Positions 27,079-37,096 are shown, counted from the stretch's first letter. The stretch is DNA of 64,000 bases from Pseudomonas tohonis (GCF_012767755.2 NZ_AP023189.1:3660001-3724000); one strand, 5' to 3'. Translations and numbers: made by a program. The notes: generated from the letters alone by a model not told the origin.

Positions 27079-28602
27079 TCAGTGCCCTGCCGCTGCCGCC
27101 TCGCGCCCCTCCTCCCTGCCCAGCGACAGGAACACCACCAGCGCCAGGACGGCGAGCAGCACCGCAGCTGACAGCAGCACCGTACCGTGGGCCGCGGCGA
27201 AGGCTTCGCGCCCGGCGTGGGCCAGTGTCGCGGCCAGGCCGGCGTCGAGGTGCCCGGCGGTGACCAGGGTGTCCGCCAGCGAGCGCATCGCCTGGTCCCC
27301 CAGGGCCTCGGTCAAGCCGCCCGGCAGCTGGATGGCGGCACCGTAGACGCTGGAGAGCAGCACGCCGAAGGCGGTGATGCCCAGCCCCGTGCCCATCTCG
27401 TAGCCGGTGGCCTCCAGCGCGCCGGCGGCCCCCGCCTTGCTGGCCGGCGCGGCGCCCATGATGGCGATGGACGATGCGGTGAGGCCGGTGCTCAGGGCCA
27501 GGCCCAGCAACACCAGCAGGCCAGCCACCCACACGCCGTCGTTCAGGTCGCTCAGCCCCAGGCCCGCCAACGCGGTGGCCGAGCACAGCAGCGTGGTGGT
27601 CGCCACCCGGCGCAGGCCGACCAGGGCGACGAGGTAGCCGGCCAGCGGCCCGCCGACACCGGCGGCGATCATCAGCGGCAGCAGGAACAGGCCCGCTTGC
27701 AGCGGCGTGCGGCCGAGCACCAGCTGCAGCTCCTGGGCGATGGTCAATTCGGTGCCGGCCAGGGCGCCGGAGACCACCAGCGCCATGATCAGGCCGGAGC
27801 GGATGGCCGGCCGCGCGAACAGGCCGAGGTCGAGCATCGGCTCGGCGCTGGTGAGCTGGCGGCGCACGAAGTCGGCCAGCAGCGCCAGCCCCAGCAGCAA
27901 GGTGGCTGCGCTGGCCCAGGACGGGCCGCCGGGCGTGAGGCCGGACTTGAGCGCGTGCACGGTGGCGATGATGCCGGCGATCAGCAGCAGCGCCTGGCCG
28001 ATCTTCCAGCCGCCAGCGGCGCTGCCTTCGTCACGGGGCACCAGGACATGGGCCAGGGGCCAGATGAGCACCATCAACGGCAGGTTGATGAGGAACACCG
28101 AGCCCCACCAGTAGTGCTCCAGCAACGCACCGCCCACCAGCGGGCCGAGGGCCGCACCGGCGGAGGCGACGGTGCCCCACAGGCCCAGGGCGATGCCCCG
28201 CTCCCTGGGCGATTCGAAGGCGCGACGGATGATCGCCAGGGTGCAGGGCAGCACCATGGCACCGCCCACCGCCATGCCCGCGCGGGCGGCGATCAGGGCC
28301 GCGGCCGTGGGTGCGTAGGCCGCCGCGCAGGACATGGCGACGAACATCAGCAGGCCGGCGAGCAGCATGAAGCGGCTGCCGATGCGGTCCGCCAGGGTGC
28401 CCATGGGCACCAGCAAGCCGGCCATGATCAGCGGGTAGATGTCGATGATCCACAGCACCTGCTCGCCGCTGGCCCCGAGGGACAGGGTCAGCGACGGCAC
28501 GGCGATGTGCAGCACCGTCATGTCGATGACGATGGGCAGGTAGGCCAGGACTACCACCAGCAGGACCAGCCAGCGGTTGCCCGGTGGATGGCCCGCTCTC
28601 AT
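27079..28602 (-). CDS. DHA2-family 14-TMS drug exporter (SmvA/QacA type), fourth gene of the mexCD-oprJ operon
   Basis: A 507-residue major facilitator with about 14 hydrophobic segments. The N-terminus LPIVIDMTVLHIAVPSLT carries the acidic residue of motif D1 typical of QacA and SmvA, which export cationic biocides and dyes by proton antiport. Motif A is GTLADRIGSRFML. Its start overlaps the oprJ stop by ATGA, so it is translated from the same transcript and should be under NfxB control. P. aeruginosa mexCD-oprJ lacks this gene, as far as I recall. Confidence 0.9.
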   Translation of the reverse strand: MRAGHPPGNRWLVLLVVVLAYLPIVIDMTVLHIAVPSLTLSLGASGEQVLWIIDIYPLIMAGLLVPMGTLADRIGSRFMLLAGLLMFVAMSCAAAYAPTAAALIAARAGMAVGGAMVLPCTLAIIRRAFESPRERGIALGLWGTVASAGAALGPLVGGALLEHYWWGSVFLINLPLMVLIWPLAHVLVPRDEGSAAGGWKIGQALLLIAGIIATVHALKSGLTPGGPSWASAATLLLGLALLADFVRRQLTSAEPMLDLGLFARPAIRSGLIMALVVSGALAGTELTIAQELQLVLGRTPLQAGLFLLPLMIAAGVGGPLAGYLVALVGLRRVATTTLLCSATALAGLGLSDLNDGVWVAGLLVLLGLALSTGLTASSIAIMGAAPASKAGAAGALEATGYEMGTGLGITAFGVLLSSVYGAAIQLPGGLTEALGDQAMRSLADTLVTAGHLDAGLAATLAHAGREAFAAAHGTVLLSAAVLLAVLALVVFLSLGREEGREAAAAGH

Positions 28603-30023
28603 CGGCTCTCCACGGCGGCGTCGGCACCGCTCCAGCCGCCACCCAGGGCGCGGAACAGGTCGACCAGGGCGAGCTGCCGCTGGGTGCTGGTCTCGATCAG
28701 CGTCGAGTCGTTGAGGAAGGCGTTGCGCTGGGCGTCGAGGTAGCGCAGGTGGCTGTCGACGCCACCCTCGTAGCGGGCCTTGGCCAGCTTCAGGGTCTCG
28801 TTGCTGGTGTTGGCCAGGGCGCGGCGGGCCGCTTCCTCGCGACGCAGGGTGTCGGTGGCGGCCAGGGCGTCGGCCACTTCGCGGAACGCGGTCTGGATGC
28901 TGCCTTCGTAGGCGGCCACGGCGGCGTCCTTGCGCACTTCAGCCAGGTCCAGGTTGGCGGCGTTGCGACCGGCATCGAAAATCGGCAGCGTCAGGGTCGG
29001 CATGAAGCTCCAGGAGCGCGAGCCGCCATCGAACAGGCCGGACACCTCGGCGCTGGAGCTGCCGAAGCTGCCGGTGAGGCTGATGCGCGGGAAGAACGCC
29101 GCGCGGGCGGCGCCGATATCGGCATTGCGCGACTTCAGCCGGTGCTCGGCGGCGAGGATGTCGGGGCGCCGCTCCAGCAGTGCCGAGGGGGCGCCGGGGG
29201 CGATGTCCTGGATCAGCAGCGGCTCGTCACGGGGCGTCTCGGGCAGCGAGCGGGCGGCATCCGGGGTGCCGACCAGCAATACCAGGGCGTTGAGCGCCTG
29301 CTGCTTCTGGCGCTGGTTGGCCTCCAGCTCGGCACGGGACTGCTCCACCAGCCCGAGGGCTTCCTGGTGGTCCAGCGCGGTGGCGGCACCGGCGGCGCGG
29401 CGCTGTGTGGTGAGGTCGAGGGAGTCCTCGCGGCTGGCCAGGGTCTGCCGGGTCAGGGCCAGGCGGCGCTGGGCACCGTCGTAGGTCAGGTAGGCCTGGG
29501 TGACTTCGGCGACCAGGGCGATGCGCGCGCTGCGGCCCGCCTCCTCGGTGGCCAGGTATTGCTCCAGGGCCGAGTCGGTGAGGCTCTTCACCCGGCCGAA
29601 CAGGTCCAGCTCGTACTCGGGCAGGGACAGGCCCGCCTGGTAGCTGCTGGTGACGGTGGAGGCACCGGTGCCGGAGAGGTCCCCCGGCACACGCTGGCGG
29701 CTGCCCGAGGCGCTGGCGGAAAGCCCCGGCACGCGGTCGGCGCGCTGGATGCGGTATTGCGCGCGGGCCTGCTCGATGTCCAGCAGGGTCTGGCGCAGCG
29801 AACGGTTGTTGGCCAGCGCCTCCCCCACCAGCCGGCGCAGGTCGGCGTCGACGATGAAGGTGCGCCAGTCCAGCTCGCTGGCGGCCTGGCCCTGCCTGGC
29901 GGCGGGGCCGGTCCATTGCGCGGCCACCGGGGCTTCGGGGCGTTCGTAGGTGGGGGCCATGGAGCAGCCGCCCAGGGTCAGTGCGATCAGGAGCGCCGAT
30001 GCGCTGAAGGCGTTTCTGTGCAT
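28599..30023 (-). CDS. oprJ: Outer-membrane channel OprJ
   Basis: A 474-residue TolC-family lipoprotein (lipobox TLGGC near residue 20) that forms the outer-membrane duct of the MexCD pump. It has the two OEP repeats, with YELDLFGRVKSLTDSA in the first, and LERRPDILAAEHRLKSRNADIGAAR in the second. It follows mexD by 5 bases and overlaps the DHA2 gene by ATGA. The start at 30023 gives the signal peptide. Family member OprJ of P. aeruginosa is 479 residues. Confidence 0.92.
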   Translation of the reverse strand: MHRNAFSASALLIALTLGGCSMAPTYERPEAPVAAQWTGPAARQGQAASELDWRTFIVDADLRRLVGEALANNRSLRQTLLDIEQARAQYRIQRADRVPGLSASASGSRQRVPGDLSGTGASTVTSSYQAGLSLPEYELDLFGRVKSLTDSALEQYLATEEAGRSARIALVAEVTQAYLTYDGAQRRLALTRQTLASREDSLDLTTQRRAAGAATALDHQEALGLVEQSRAELEANQRQKQQALNALVLLVGTPDAARSLPETPRDEPLLIQDIAPGAPSALLERRPDILAAEHRLKSRNADIGAARAAFFPRISLTGSFGSSSAEVSGLFDGGSRSWSFMPTLTLPIFDAGRNAANLDLAEVRKDAAVAAYEGSIQTAFREVADALAATDTLRREEAARRALANTSNETLKLAKARYEGGVDSHLRYLDAQRNAFLNDSTLIETSTQRQLALVDLFRALGGGWSGADAAVESR

Positions 30024-30028
30024 GGCGA

Positions 30029-33000
30029 TCACTCCAGGACCTTGGTGGTTTCTTGGCTGGCCGCCGGGCGGCTGCGCAGCAGGGACAGCACCCAGACGAA
30101 GCAGATGGGCACGAAGATGACGCCCAACAGCGTGGCGCTGAGCATGCCGCCGATGACGCCGGTGCCCAGGGCGCGCTGGCTGGCGGCCCCGGCGCCGGTG
30201 GCGAGGGTCAGCGGCACCACGCCGAGGATGAAGGCCATGGAGGTCATGATGATCGGGCGGAAGCGCAGGCGCGCGGCCTCGATGGCGGCCTCGCGCAGGC
30301 TGTGGCCCTGCTCCCAGAGCTCCTTGGCGAACTCGACGATGAGGATCGCGTTCTTCGCCGCCAGGCCGATGATGGTGATCAGGCCGACCTTGAAGTACAC
30401 GTCGTTGGGCATGCCGACCGAGGTCACCGCGAGCACCGCGCCGAGGGCGCCGATGGGCACGATGAGCATCACCGACAGCGGGATCGCCCAGCTCTCGTAG
30501 AGCGCCACCAGCAGCAGGAAGACCACCAGGATGGCCAGGGCGAACAGTTGCACCGCCTGGCCGCTGGCGACCTTTTCCTGGTACGACAGGCCCGTCCACT
30601 CGTAGCCGATGCCTGCGGGCAGCTGGCCCACCAGGTGTTCGAGCTCGGCCATGGCCTCGCCGGTGCTGACGCCGGGCGCGGCGTCGCCGGAGATGCGGAT
30701 CGACGGGTAGCCGTTGTAGCGCACCAGTTGCACCGGGCCCTCTTCCCAGCGGGTGGTGACGAAGGCGGAGAGCGGCACCTGCTCGCCCTTGGCGTTGCTG
30801 ACGTAGAGCTTGAGCACGCTTTCCGGGGTCATGCGCTCGCCCTGCTCGGCCTGCACCACCACGCGTTGCTGGCGGCCGGCGTTGGAGAAGTCGTTGATCA
30901 CCGAGGAGCCGAACGCGGTGGACAGTGCGCTACCGATGGTCTCGAAGCTCACGCCCAGGGCGCGGGCCTTCTCGCGGTCGATCTCCAGGCGCAACTGCGG
31001 CGCTTCGGCCAGGCCTTCCATCATCGCGTAGAGGATCTTCGGGTTGCCGTTGGCCTGGCCCAGCAGCTGGTCACGGGCTGCCAGCAGCGCTTCGCGGCCG
31101 AGGCCGCCACGGTCCTGCAGGCGCAGGGCGAAGCCGCCGGAGTTGCCCAGGCCGTCGATGGGCGGCGGGGTCACGGCCATGATCGCGCCGTCGCTGACGC
31201 CGGCGAGGTTCTGGTTGGCCAGCAATGCCTCGGCCCCGGCCGATTGCTCGTCGCTGCGCTCGGACCAGTCCTTCAGGGTGGGGAACGCCAGCGCGGCGTT
31301 CTCGCCCATGCCGGAGAAGCTGAAGCCCATGACCAGGAAGGTGTTGGCCACGGCCTCGCGGGAGCCCAGGTACTGCTCCAGCTGCTGGCCGGTGACGTCG
31401 GTGCGCGCACGGGTGGCGCCCGGCGGCAGTTGCACGTCGACGATCATGTAGCCCTGGTCTTCGACCGGGACGAAGGATTCGGGCAGGCGCAAGTAGAAGT
31501 AGCCGAGCAGCGCCACCAGGCCGGCGTACACCAGCATGAAGCGCCCGGCACGTTTCACCAGGCCGCCGTTGAGGCGGGTGTAGCCCTGGGTGAGGCCGGT
31601 GAAGCCGCGGTTGAAGGCGCCGAAGAAGCCGCGCTTCTCATGGTGCCCCTTGGGGATCGGCTTGAGCAGCGTGGCGCACAGGGCCGGGGTGAAGGTCAGG
31701 GCGAGGAAGCCGGAGAACAGGATCGACACCGCCAGCGACAGGGAGAACTGCTGGTAGATGACGCCCACGGAGCCGGCCATGAAGGCCAGCGGCAGGAACA
31801 CCGCCGAGAGCACCAGGGTGATGCCGAGGATGGCGCCGGACACCTGGCCCATCGCCTTGACCGTGGCGGCGCGCGGCGACAGGCCTTCCTCGGCCATGAT
31901 CCGCTCGACGTTCTCGACCACGACTATGGCGTCGTCCACCAGGATGCCGATGGCCAGCACCATGCCGAACATGGTCATCATGTTCACCGAGAAGCCCAGC
32001 AGGTACATGACGCTCAGCGTGCCCGCCAGGCACACCGGCACCACGATGGCCGGGATCAGGGTGTAGCGCACGTTCTGCAGGAACAGGAACATCACCAGGA
32101 ACACCAGCACCATGGCTTCGAGCAGGGTGTGGATCACCTTCTCGATGGCCACGTCGACGAAGCGCGAGGTGTCGTAGGGCACCGAGTATTCGACGTCGTC
32201 GGGGAAGTTCACCGACAGCTCGGCCAGGCGCTGCTTGATCGCCTCGGCGGTCTGGATGGCGTTGGCGCCCGGGGACAGCTGGATGGCACCGGCCACCGAG
32301 GGCTTGCCGTTCAGGCGCGAGGAGAAGTTGTAGCTCTCGCTGCCCACTTCCAGGCGGGCCACGTCCGCCAGCTTCACCGAGGAGCCATCGGGGTTGGCGC
32401 GCAGCACGATGCGGCCGAACTCCTGCGGGTCGTCCAGGGTGCCCTTCACCGCGAGGGTGGCGGTCAGCTCCTGCTGGGTGCTGCCCGGCGAGCTGCCGAA
32501 GGCACCGGCCGGCACCTGCACGTTCTGCCCACGGATGGCGGCGCTGACGTCGTCGATGGACAGGCCGTAGCCCACCAGCTTCTGCGGGTCGATCCAGACG
32601 CGCATCGCCGCTTCCGAGGAGAAGAACTGCAGCTTGCCGACGCCAGTCACCCGGCGCAGCTCGTTGTTGATGTTGCGCGCGGCGTAGTCGCCCAGGAACG
32701 TGGTGTCGCTGCGCTGGGCACCTTCCTTGTAGTTGAGGGCGTAGATGAGCAGGAAGCCGGCGCTGGTCTGCTCGACCTCGACCCCCTGGGTGAGCACCGC
32801 CTGGGGCAGGCGCGACTCGGCCTTCTTCAGGCGGTTCTGCACGTCCACCTGGGCCAGCTCCGGGTTGACGCCGGGCTGGAAGGTGACCACCACCTCGCCG
32901 GTGCCGTTGGAGTTGCTGGTGGACTCGAAATACAGCAGGCCCTTGGCGCCGTTGAGCTCTTCCTCGATCACGCTGGTGACCGAGTCCACCAGCACCTGCG

Positions 33001-33160
33001 CCGAGGCGCCCGGGTAGGTGGCGGTGATGGTGATCTGCGGCGGCGCGACGTTGGGGTACTGGGCCACCGGCAGCATCGGGATGACCAGCAGGCCGGCCAG
33101 GGAGATGAACAGCGCCACCACCCAGGCGAAGTTGGGGCGCTTGATGAAGAACAGAGACAT
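30029..33160 (-). CDS. mexD: RND multidrug efflux transporter MexD
   Basis: A 1043-residue inner-membrane RND pump, the exact length of P. aeruginosa MexD. Twelve membrane segments and two large periplasmic loops fit. The essential Asp pair of TM4 is present in LAIGILVDDAIVVVENVE, and the HAE1 porter motif VTPPPIDGLGNSGGF is visible. It exports fluoroquinolones, biocides and dyes with proton antiport in the known system. It sits between mexC (27 bases) and oprJ (5 bases). Confidence 0.95.
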   Translation of the reverse strand: MSLFFIKRPNFAWVVALFISLAGLLVIPMLPVAQYPNVAPPQITITATYPGASAQVLVDSVTSVIEEELNGAKGLLYFESTSNSNGTGEVVVTFQPGVNPELAQVDVQNRLKKAESRLPQAVLTQGVEVEQTSAGFLLIYALNYKEGAQRSDTTFLGDYAARNINNELRRVTGVGKLQFFSSEAAMRVWIDPQKLVGYGLSIDDVSAAIRGQNVQVPAGAFGSSPGSTQQELTATLAVKGTLDDPQEFGRIVLRANPDGSSVKLADVARLEVGSESYNFSSRLNGKPSVAGAIQLSPGANAIQTAEAIKQRLAELSVNFPDDVEYSVPYDTSRFVDVAIEKVIHTLLEAMVLVFLVMFLFLQNVRYTLIPAIVVPVCLAGTLSVMYLLGFSVNMMTMFGMVLAIGILVDDAIVVVENVERIMAEEGLSPRAATVKAMGQVSGAILGITLVLSAVFLPLAFMAGSVGVIYQQFSLSLAVSILFSGFLALTFTPALCATLLKPIPKGHHEKRGFFGAFNRGFTGLTQGYTRLNGGLVKRAGRFMLVYAGLVALLGYFYLRLPESFVPVEDQGYMIVDVQLPPGATRARTDVTGQQLEQYLGSREAVANTFLVMGFSFSGMGENAALAFPTLKDWSERSDEQSAGAEALLANQNLAGVSDGAIMAVTPPPIDGLGNSGGFALRLQDRGGLGREALLAARDQLLGQANGNPKILYAMMEGLAEAPQLRLEIDREKARALGVSFETIGSALSTAFGSSVINDFSNAGRQQRVVVQAEQGERMTPESVLKLYVSNAKGEQVPLSAFVTTRWEEGPVQLVRYNGYPSIRISGDAAPGVSTGEAMAELEHLVGQLPAGIGYEWTGLSYQEKVASGQAVQLFALAILVVFLLLVALYESWAIPLSVMLIVPIGALGAVLAVTSVGMPNDVYFKVGLITIIGLAAKNAILIVEFAKELWEQGHSLREAAIEAARLRFRPIIMTSMAFILGVVPLTLATGAGAASQRALGTGVIGGMLSATLLGVIFVPICFVWVLSLLRSRPAASQETTKVLE

Positions 33161-33187
33161 GGATGTTTCCTCGCGGCGATACCGGCC

Positions 33188-34336
33188 TTACTGGCGGGCT
33201 GCCTGTTGCTCCTGGGTGGGACGCGCTTCGACCTTGGCACCCGGCTGCAGGCCGGTGAGGCCACCGACGATCACGCGGTCGCCGCTGGCCAGCCCCTGGC
33301 TGATCTGCCAGCGCGCGCCCTGCATGGCACCGGTGTGCACGGGGCGGGCCTCGACACGCTCGTCGGCACCGATCACCAGCACCAGGGCACTGCCGTCGGC
33401 CGCGCGCTGCACGGCACGCTGGGGCACCAGGATGGCGTTGGCATCGCTGCCCTGGGGCGCGCTCACCCGGACGTACATGCCGGGCAGCAGCACGCCGTCG
33501 GGGTTGGCGAACTTGCCACGCAGGGACACCTGGCCGGTGCCCGGGTCCACCGAGACGTCGGTGAACAGCAGCTCGCCCTGGCGTTCGTAGTCGGTGCCGT
33601 CGACACGGATGCGCAGCGCCTGGCTGTCGTCGGCGGAGAGCGTGCCGCCCTTGAGCGCTTCACGCAGGCGCAGGGCGTCGGCCACCGGCTGGGTGAAGTC
33701 GGCATAGATGGGGTCGAGCTGCTGGATGCGCGCCATGAGCGTGGTCTCGCCCTGCCCCACCAGCGCACCTTCGGTGACCAGCGCGCGGCCGATGCGACCG
33801 GAGATGGGCGCCTTGACCGAGGCGTAGCCCAGGTTCAGGCGCGCGGTCTCCAGGTCCGCCTGGGCCGTACGCACCGCCGCCTTGGCACTGCGCAGGTCGG
33901 CGGTGGCGGTGTCGAAGTCCTGCTGGCTGACCGCTTCGATCCTGGCCAGGGGCTCGTAGCGCTTGACCCGCGCCTGGGCCTCGAAGAGGGTCGCCTCGGC
34001 CCGCGCCAGCTCGCCCTCGGCGCGGGAAACCGCCGCCTTGAGCGGTGCCGGGTCGATCTGGAACAGCAGGTCGCCGGCCTTGACGTCCGCCCCTTCCTCG
34101 AAGCGCTTGTGCACCACGATGCCCGCCACCCGGGCACGCACCTCGGCCACACGCATGGGCTCGATGCGCCCCGGCAGCTCGCTGGTCAGCACCAGCGGCT
34201 CGGCCACCACCGCCACGACGTCCACCGGCCTGGCCACTTCGGCAGCCGCCTCCGGCTCGCCCGATCCCCCGCAACCGGCCAGCGCCATGGCTGCAACCCA
34301 TACCGAGACGGTTCCTACTGCACGCAATCTGCCCAT
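33188..34336 (-). CDS. mexC: RND membrane-fusion protein MexC
   Basis: A 382-residue periplasmic adaptor lipoprotein (lipobox MALAGC). It closely matches the remembered text of P. aeruginosa MexC, for example RVAEVRARVAGIVV, KRFEEGADVKAGDLLFQIDP and ISGRIGRALVTEGALVGQGE. It links MexD to OprJ. First gene of the operon and divergent from nfxB across 169 bases that hold a strong palindrome. NfxB represses this operon in P. aeruginosa, and membrane-damaging biocides induce it. Confidence 0.95.
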   Translation of the reverse strand: MGRLRAVGTVSVWVAAMALAGCGGSGEPEAAAEVARPVDVVAVVAEPLVLTSELPGRIEPMRVAEVRARVAGIVVHKRFEEGADVKAGDLLFQIDPAPLKAAVSRAEGELARAEATLFEAQARVKRYEPLARIEAVSQQDFDTATADLRSAKAAVRTAQADLETARLNLGYASVKAPISGRIGRALVTEGALVGQGETTLMARIQQLDPIYADFTQPVADALRLREALKGGTLSADDSQALRIRVDGTDYERQGELLFTDVSVDPGTGQVSLRGKFANPDGVLLPGMYVRVSAPQGSDANAILVPQRAVQRAADGSALVLVIGADERVEARPVHTGAMQGARWQISQGLASGDRVIVGGLTGLQPGAKVEARPTQEQQAARQ

Positions 34337-34387
34337 GTTTCACCCGGACCCTAGACTGGAAAGGCGCGCATGATCTTTCATTGATCA

Positions 34388-34411
34388 AAATGAGTCAATA
34401 TTGTCTCATTT
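34388..34411. promoter_or_regulatory. nfxB: Probable NfxB operator between nfxB and mexC
   Basis: A 24-base palindrome: AAATGAGTCAAT / ATTGTCTCATTT, with 11 of 12 positions in each arm matching. It lies in the AT-rich gap (34337-34505), 52 bases from mexC and 95 from nfxB. A TGATC-rich segment lies just to the left. Assignment to NfxB is by position. Confidence 0.6.
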
Positions 34412-34505
34412 GAATCTTTTGTTATTAATCATGTCTTGAACCGTTGAAGCCCGAGGGTTTTTCTGCACAATGCGCCCAATCCGAAACTCAAGGCGGGACC
34501 CTTCC

Positions 34506-35069
34506 ATGTCGCTGACAGCACAAGACGAACGACTCCTAAAGGCGCTGGCCGTCGCCTTCGTCGAGCGTCCGCGCGCCACGCTGAAGGAGCTGGCGGAAGC
34601 GGCCGGCGTGAGCAAGGCCACGCTGCACCGCTTCTGCGGCACCCGGGACAACCTGGTGGAGATGCTCATCAGCCATGGCGAGAATGTCATCGGCCAGATC
34701 CTCTCCGGCGGCGACCTGCAGCACGCACCGCCCCTGCAGGCCCTGCACAGGCTGATCGGCGAACACCTGATGCACCGCGAGCTGCTGGTGTTCCTGATGT
34801 TCCAGTACAACCCCGACACCCTCGATCCGAAGGCCGAGGACGACCGCTGGCAGAGCTACTGCGTCGCCCTGGACAAGTTTTTCCTGCGCGGCCAGCAGGA
34901 GGGGGTGTTCCGCATCGACATCAGCGCGGCGGTGCTCTCGGAGCTGTTCCTCTCGCTGATCTTCGGCATCGTCGACGCCGAACGCCGCGGCCGCATGGCC
35001 CGATCCGGCTCGGCGGCGATCCTCGAGCAGATCTTCCTCCACGGTGCGGCGGCGCCGACCCGCGCCTGA
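34506..35069 (+). CDS. nfxB: TetR-type repressor NfxB
   Basis: A 187-residue regulator, same length as P. aeruginosa NfxB. The HTH TLKELAEAAGVSKATLHRF is at about residues 20-39. The tail DAERRGR...ILEQIFLHGA also matches NfxB, as does LRGQQEGVFRIDI. It represses mexCD-oprJ and itself. Loss-of-function mutations raise fluoroquinolone resistance in P. aeruginosa; no damage is visible here. Confidence 0.95.
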   Translation: MSLTAQDERLLKALAVAFVERPRATLKELAEAAGVSKATLHRFCGTRDNLVEMLISHGENVIGQILSGGDLQHAPPLQALHRLIGEHLMHRELLVFLMFQYNPDTLDPKAEDDRWQSYCVALDKFFLRGQQEGVFRIDISAAVLSELFLSLIFGIVDAERRGRMARSGSAAILEQIFLHGAAAPTRA

Positions 35070-35157
35070 CGGCGAGAGTGGTCGCAGGTTGCTCCAGCTC
35101 CACCGAAGAGCGAACCGCCCCAGCAGCACGCGCGATCGCGAAGGCCACATAAAGAAA

Positions 35158-35191
35158 AACGCCGCCTCCCCGGCAACGGGGAGGCGGCGTT
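35158..35191. terminator. Bidirectional terminator between nfxB and the M14 peptidase gene
   Basis: Perfect 15-bp stem AACGCCGCCTCCCCG / CGGGGAGGCGGCGTT with a GCAA loop. The minus-strand side has the better T-tract (TTTTCTTT), serving the peptidase gene that ends at 35213. Confidence 0.85.
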
Positions 35192-35212
35192 CTTACAGGG
35201 GCGCGGCGCCTG

Positions 35213-36343
35213 TCAGCGCAGGCCGTCGACCATCGCGGCGGCGACGCTGAGCACGTCCTGGCCGAGCTTCATGGAGCGCTTGCCGTCCCAGCCCGTTTCC
35301 GGGTTGGGGTTGTCGTCGTGGTCCTTGAACGGCATCTCGATGGTGAACGACAGGCAGTCGAACTCCATGCCGACGGCGTTGCAGGCCAGGGTGGTGTTGG
35401 CCTTGCCGGGTTCGTCCTTGGCGTAGCCGTAGCGGGTCTGGAAGTCGGCGCCCATGTCCACCAGGCGACGACGGAATTCCTCTTCGAGGCGTTCCAGGCG
35501 CGGGCTATAGCCCGGGTTGCCTTCGCAGCCGGCGGTGAACACGTGGGGGATTTCCTCGTCGCCGTGGATGTCGAGGAACAGGTCCACGCCGACCTTGCGC
35601 ATCTGCTGCTGGACGAAGAACACCTCGGGGCTCTCGGCCTCGCTGGCCGATTGCCAGGCGCGGTTGAGGTCCTTGCCGGCGGCGTTGGTGCGCAGGTGGC
35701 CACGGAAGGCGCCATCGGGGTTCATGTTCGGCACCAGGTATAGGTCGGCCTTGGCCAGCAGCGCGTTCAGCTCGGCGTCGTCCTTGTTCTTCAGGCGCTC
35801 GATCACACCTTCCATGTACCACTCGGCCATGTGCTCGCCGGGGTGCTGCTGGGCGATGATCCAGATCTTGCGCTGGGCCGCCGGGTTGCGGCTGACCCGC
35901 AGCAGCTGGATGTCGCGGCCCTCGATGCTCTTGCCGGTGGCGAACAGCTCGGCGCCGGCGTTGGCCAGGGCGTCGACGATCAGGCGGTCGTGGCGTTCGC
36001 GGCTGTAGGGCTCGAAGTAGGCGAACCAGATCTGCCCCTCGCGCGGTTGCAGGCCGAAGTGCAGGCCTTTCTCGTCGAAGTGGCTGGGCACGCGGAACCA
36101 GTTGACGTGGTCATAGGACGCGGCGGCGTTGTAGCCGGTCCAGGCGTGGGCGTAGGCCGACTGGCCGGCGTTCACCAGGCTGAAGTCGTGGCATTGGCCG
36201 GGGGTCATGCCCTCGACCTTGAAATGGAACCACTGGAAGTGGTGGCTCTTGAGGTCCGGGCGCATCGCCAGCAACAGGTGCTGCGGATTGCTGGCGTCCT
36301 TCACCTCGATATTGCCGCTATCGAAGTCCGAGCTGATTTTCAT
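35213..36343 (-). CDS. M14 metallocarboxypeptidase (cytosolic, CCP-like)
   Basis: A 376-residue zinc carboxypeptidase without signal peptide. Zinc ligands are H167 and E170 in QQHPGEHMAEW and H260 in LDIHGDEE. R228 in DLNRAW binds the substrate carboxylate, and E336 in LSFTIEMPFKD is the catalytic base. The N-terminal 120 residues (FHFKVEGMTPG, WFRVPSHFDEKG) form the beta-rich domain seen in the cytosolic carboxypeptidase subfamily. The family removes C-terminal amino acids. The start at 36343 follows the AT of a weak RBS; the frame upstream is poorly coding. Confidence 0.93.
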   Translation of the reverse strand: MKISSDFDSGNIEVKDASNPQHLLLAMRPDLKSHHFQWFHFKVEGMTPGQCHDFSLVNAGQSAYAHAWTGYNAAASYDHVNWFRVPSHFDEKGLHFGLQPREGQIWFAYFEPYSRERHDRLIVDALANAGAELFATGKSIEGRDIQLLRVSRNPAAQRKIWIIAQQHPGEHMAEWYMEGVIERLKNKDDAELNALLAKADLYLVPNMNPDGAFRGHLRTNAAGKDLNRAWQSASEAESPEVFFVQQQMRKVGVDLFLDIHGDEEIPHVFTAGCEGNPGYSPRLERLEEEFRRRLVDMGADFQTRYGYAKDEPGKANTTLACNAVGMEFDCLSFTIEMPFKDHDDNPNPETGWDGKRSMKLGQDVLSVAAAMVDGLR

Positions 36344-36442
36344 GGCTACCTCAGGCGTGGGTATCAGGGTTGCGCGAAAGGATGGCAGGTCGCCCGGCAC
36401 GGCGAAACGCGCCAGGCGACAAAGAGTTGCGCAGAAGGGTAA

Positions 36443-37096
36443 TCAGCGGGCTTCGAGGCGCGCCAGGCGCTCTTCGAGTTCGGCGACGCGGGCCTCCAGC
36501 TGCTCGATGCGCGAGTCGCTGGCGGCACGGCTCTCGCTGCGCTCCGGGGCGCTCTGCCGCGCGGCCAGCAGCTCTTCGAGGTCGGCCTTCTCGCCCAGCA
36601 GGTGCATGTAGCGATCCTCGCGCTGGCCCGACTGGCGCGGGATCAGGGTGACGAGGCCACGCGCAGCGAGGCGTTCGAGGTTGTGCTGCACCTGCTCGAC
36701 GTCGTCGAACTCATGCATGCGGCCGCTGCGGGTCAGCAGCTCGTTGAGGGTCTGCGGGCCGCGCAGCAGCAACAGGCCGAGCAGGATCAACTGGCCGTGC
36801 ACCAGCTCCAGGGTCTTCTCCGCGCGCTGCTCCCAGCGGTCGGCCCGGCTGCCCATCACCAGCCGCGCGAGCCCGCGCCCCTCGAGCACCCGCATGCCCT
36901 GCCCCACCTGGCCTGCGGTCAGGTTCATCACCGGCTCGCGGCTGGTCTTCTGGTTGCTGGCCAGGACCAGCGCATTGAGGGTCAGCGGGTAGGACTCCGG
37001 CGTGGTGGCCTGCTTCTCGATCAGGCTGCCGAGCAGGCGGACCTCGACGGCGGAAAGGGGCTCGTTGCTGAAGGGGGTTTCGATCTCGCTGGACAT
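36443..37096 (-). CDS. yceH: YceH/DUF480 family protein
   Basis: A 217-residue protein of the YceH family with two winged-helix domains, from [20 protein letters not shown] through [11 protein letters not shown] to [20 protein letters not shown]. Function is not known. The last 30 residues ([20 protein letters not shown]) form a coiled coil with leucines in register. It is 99 bases upstream of the M14 gene on the same strand. Confidence 0.9.
   Translation of the reverse strand: MSSEIETPFSNEPLSAVEVRLLGSLIEKQATTPESYPLTLNALVLASNQKTSREPVMNLTAGQVGQGMRVLEGRGLARLVMGSRADRWEQRAEKTLELVHGQLILLGLLLLRGPQTLNELLTRSGRMHEFDDVEQVQHNLERLAARGLVTLIPRQSGQREDRYMHLLGEKADLEELLAARQSAPERSESRAASDSRIEQLEARVAELEERLARLEAR

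Noticed and set aside
30053..34354. Very long plus-strand frame opposite mexCD
   Set aside because: A shadow of the minus-strand genes caused by high GC; it lacks any start context and its content is low-complexity His/Gly/Gln.
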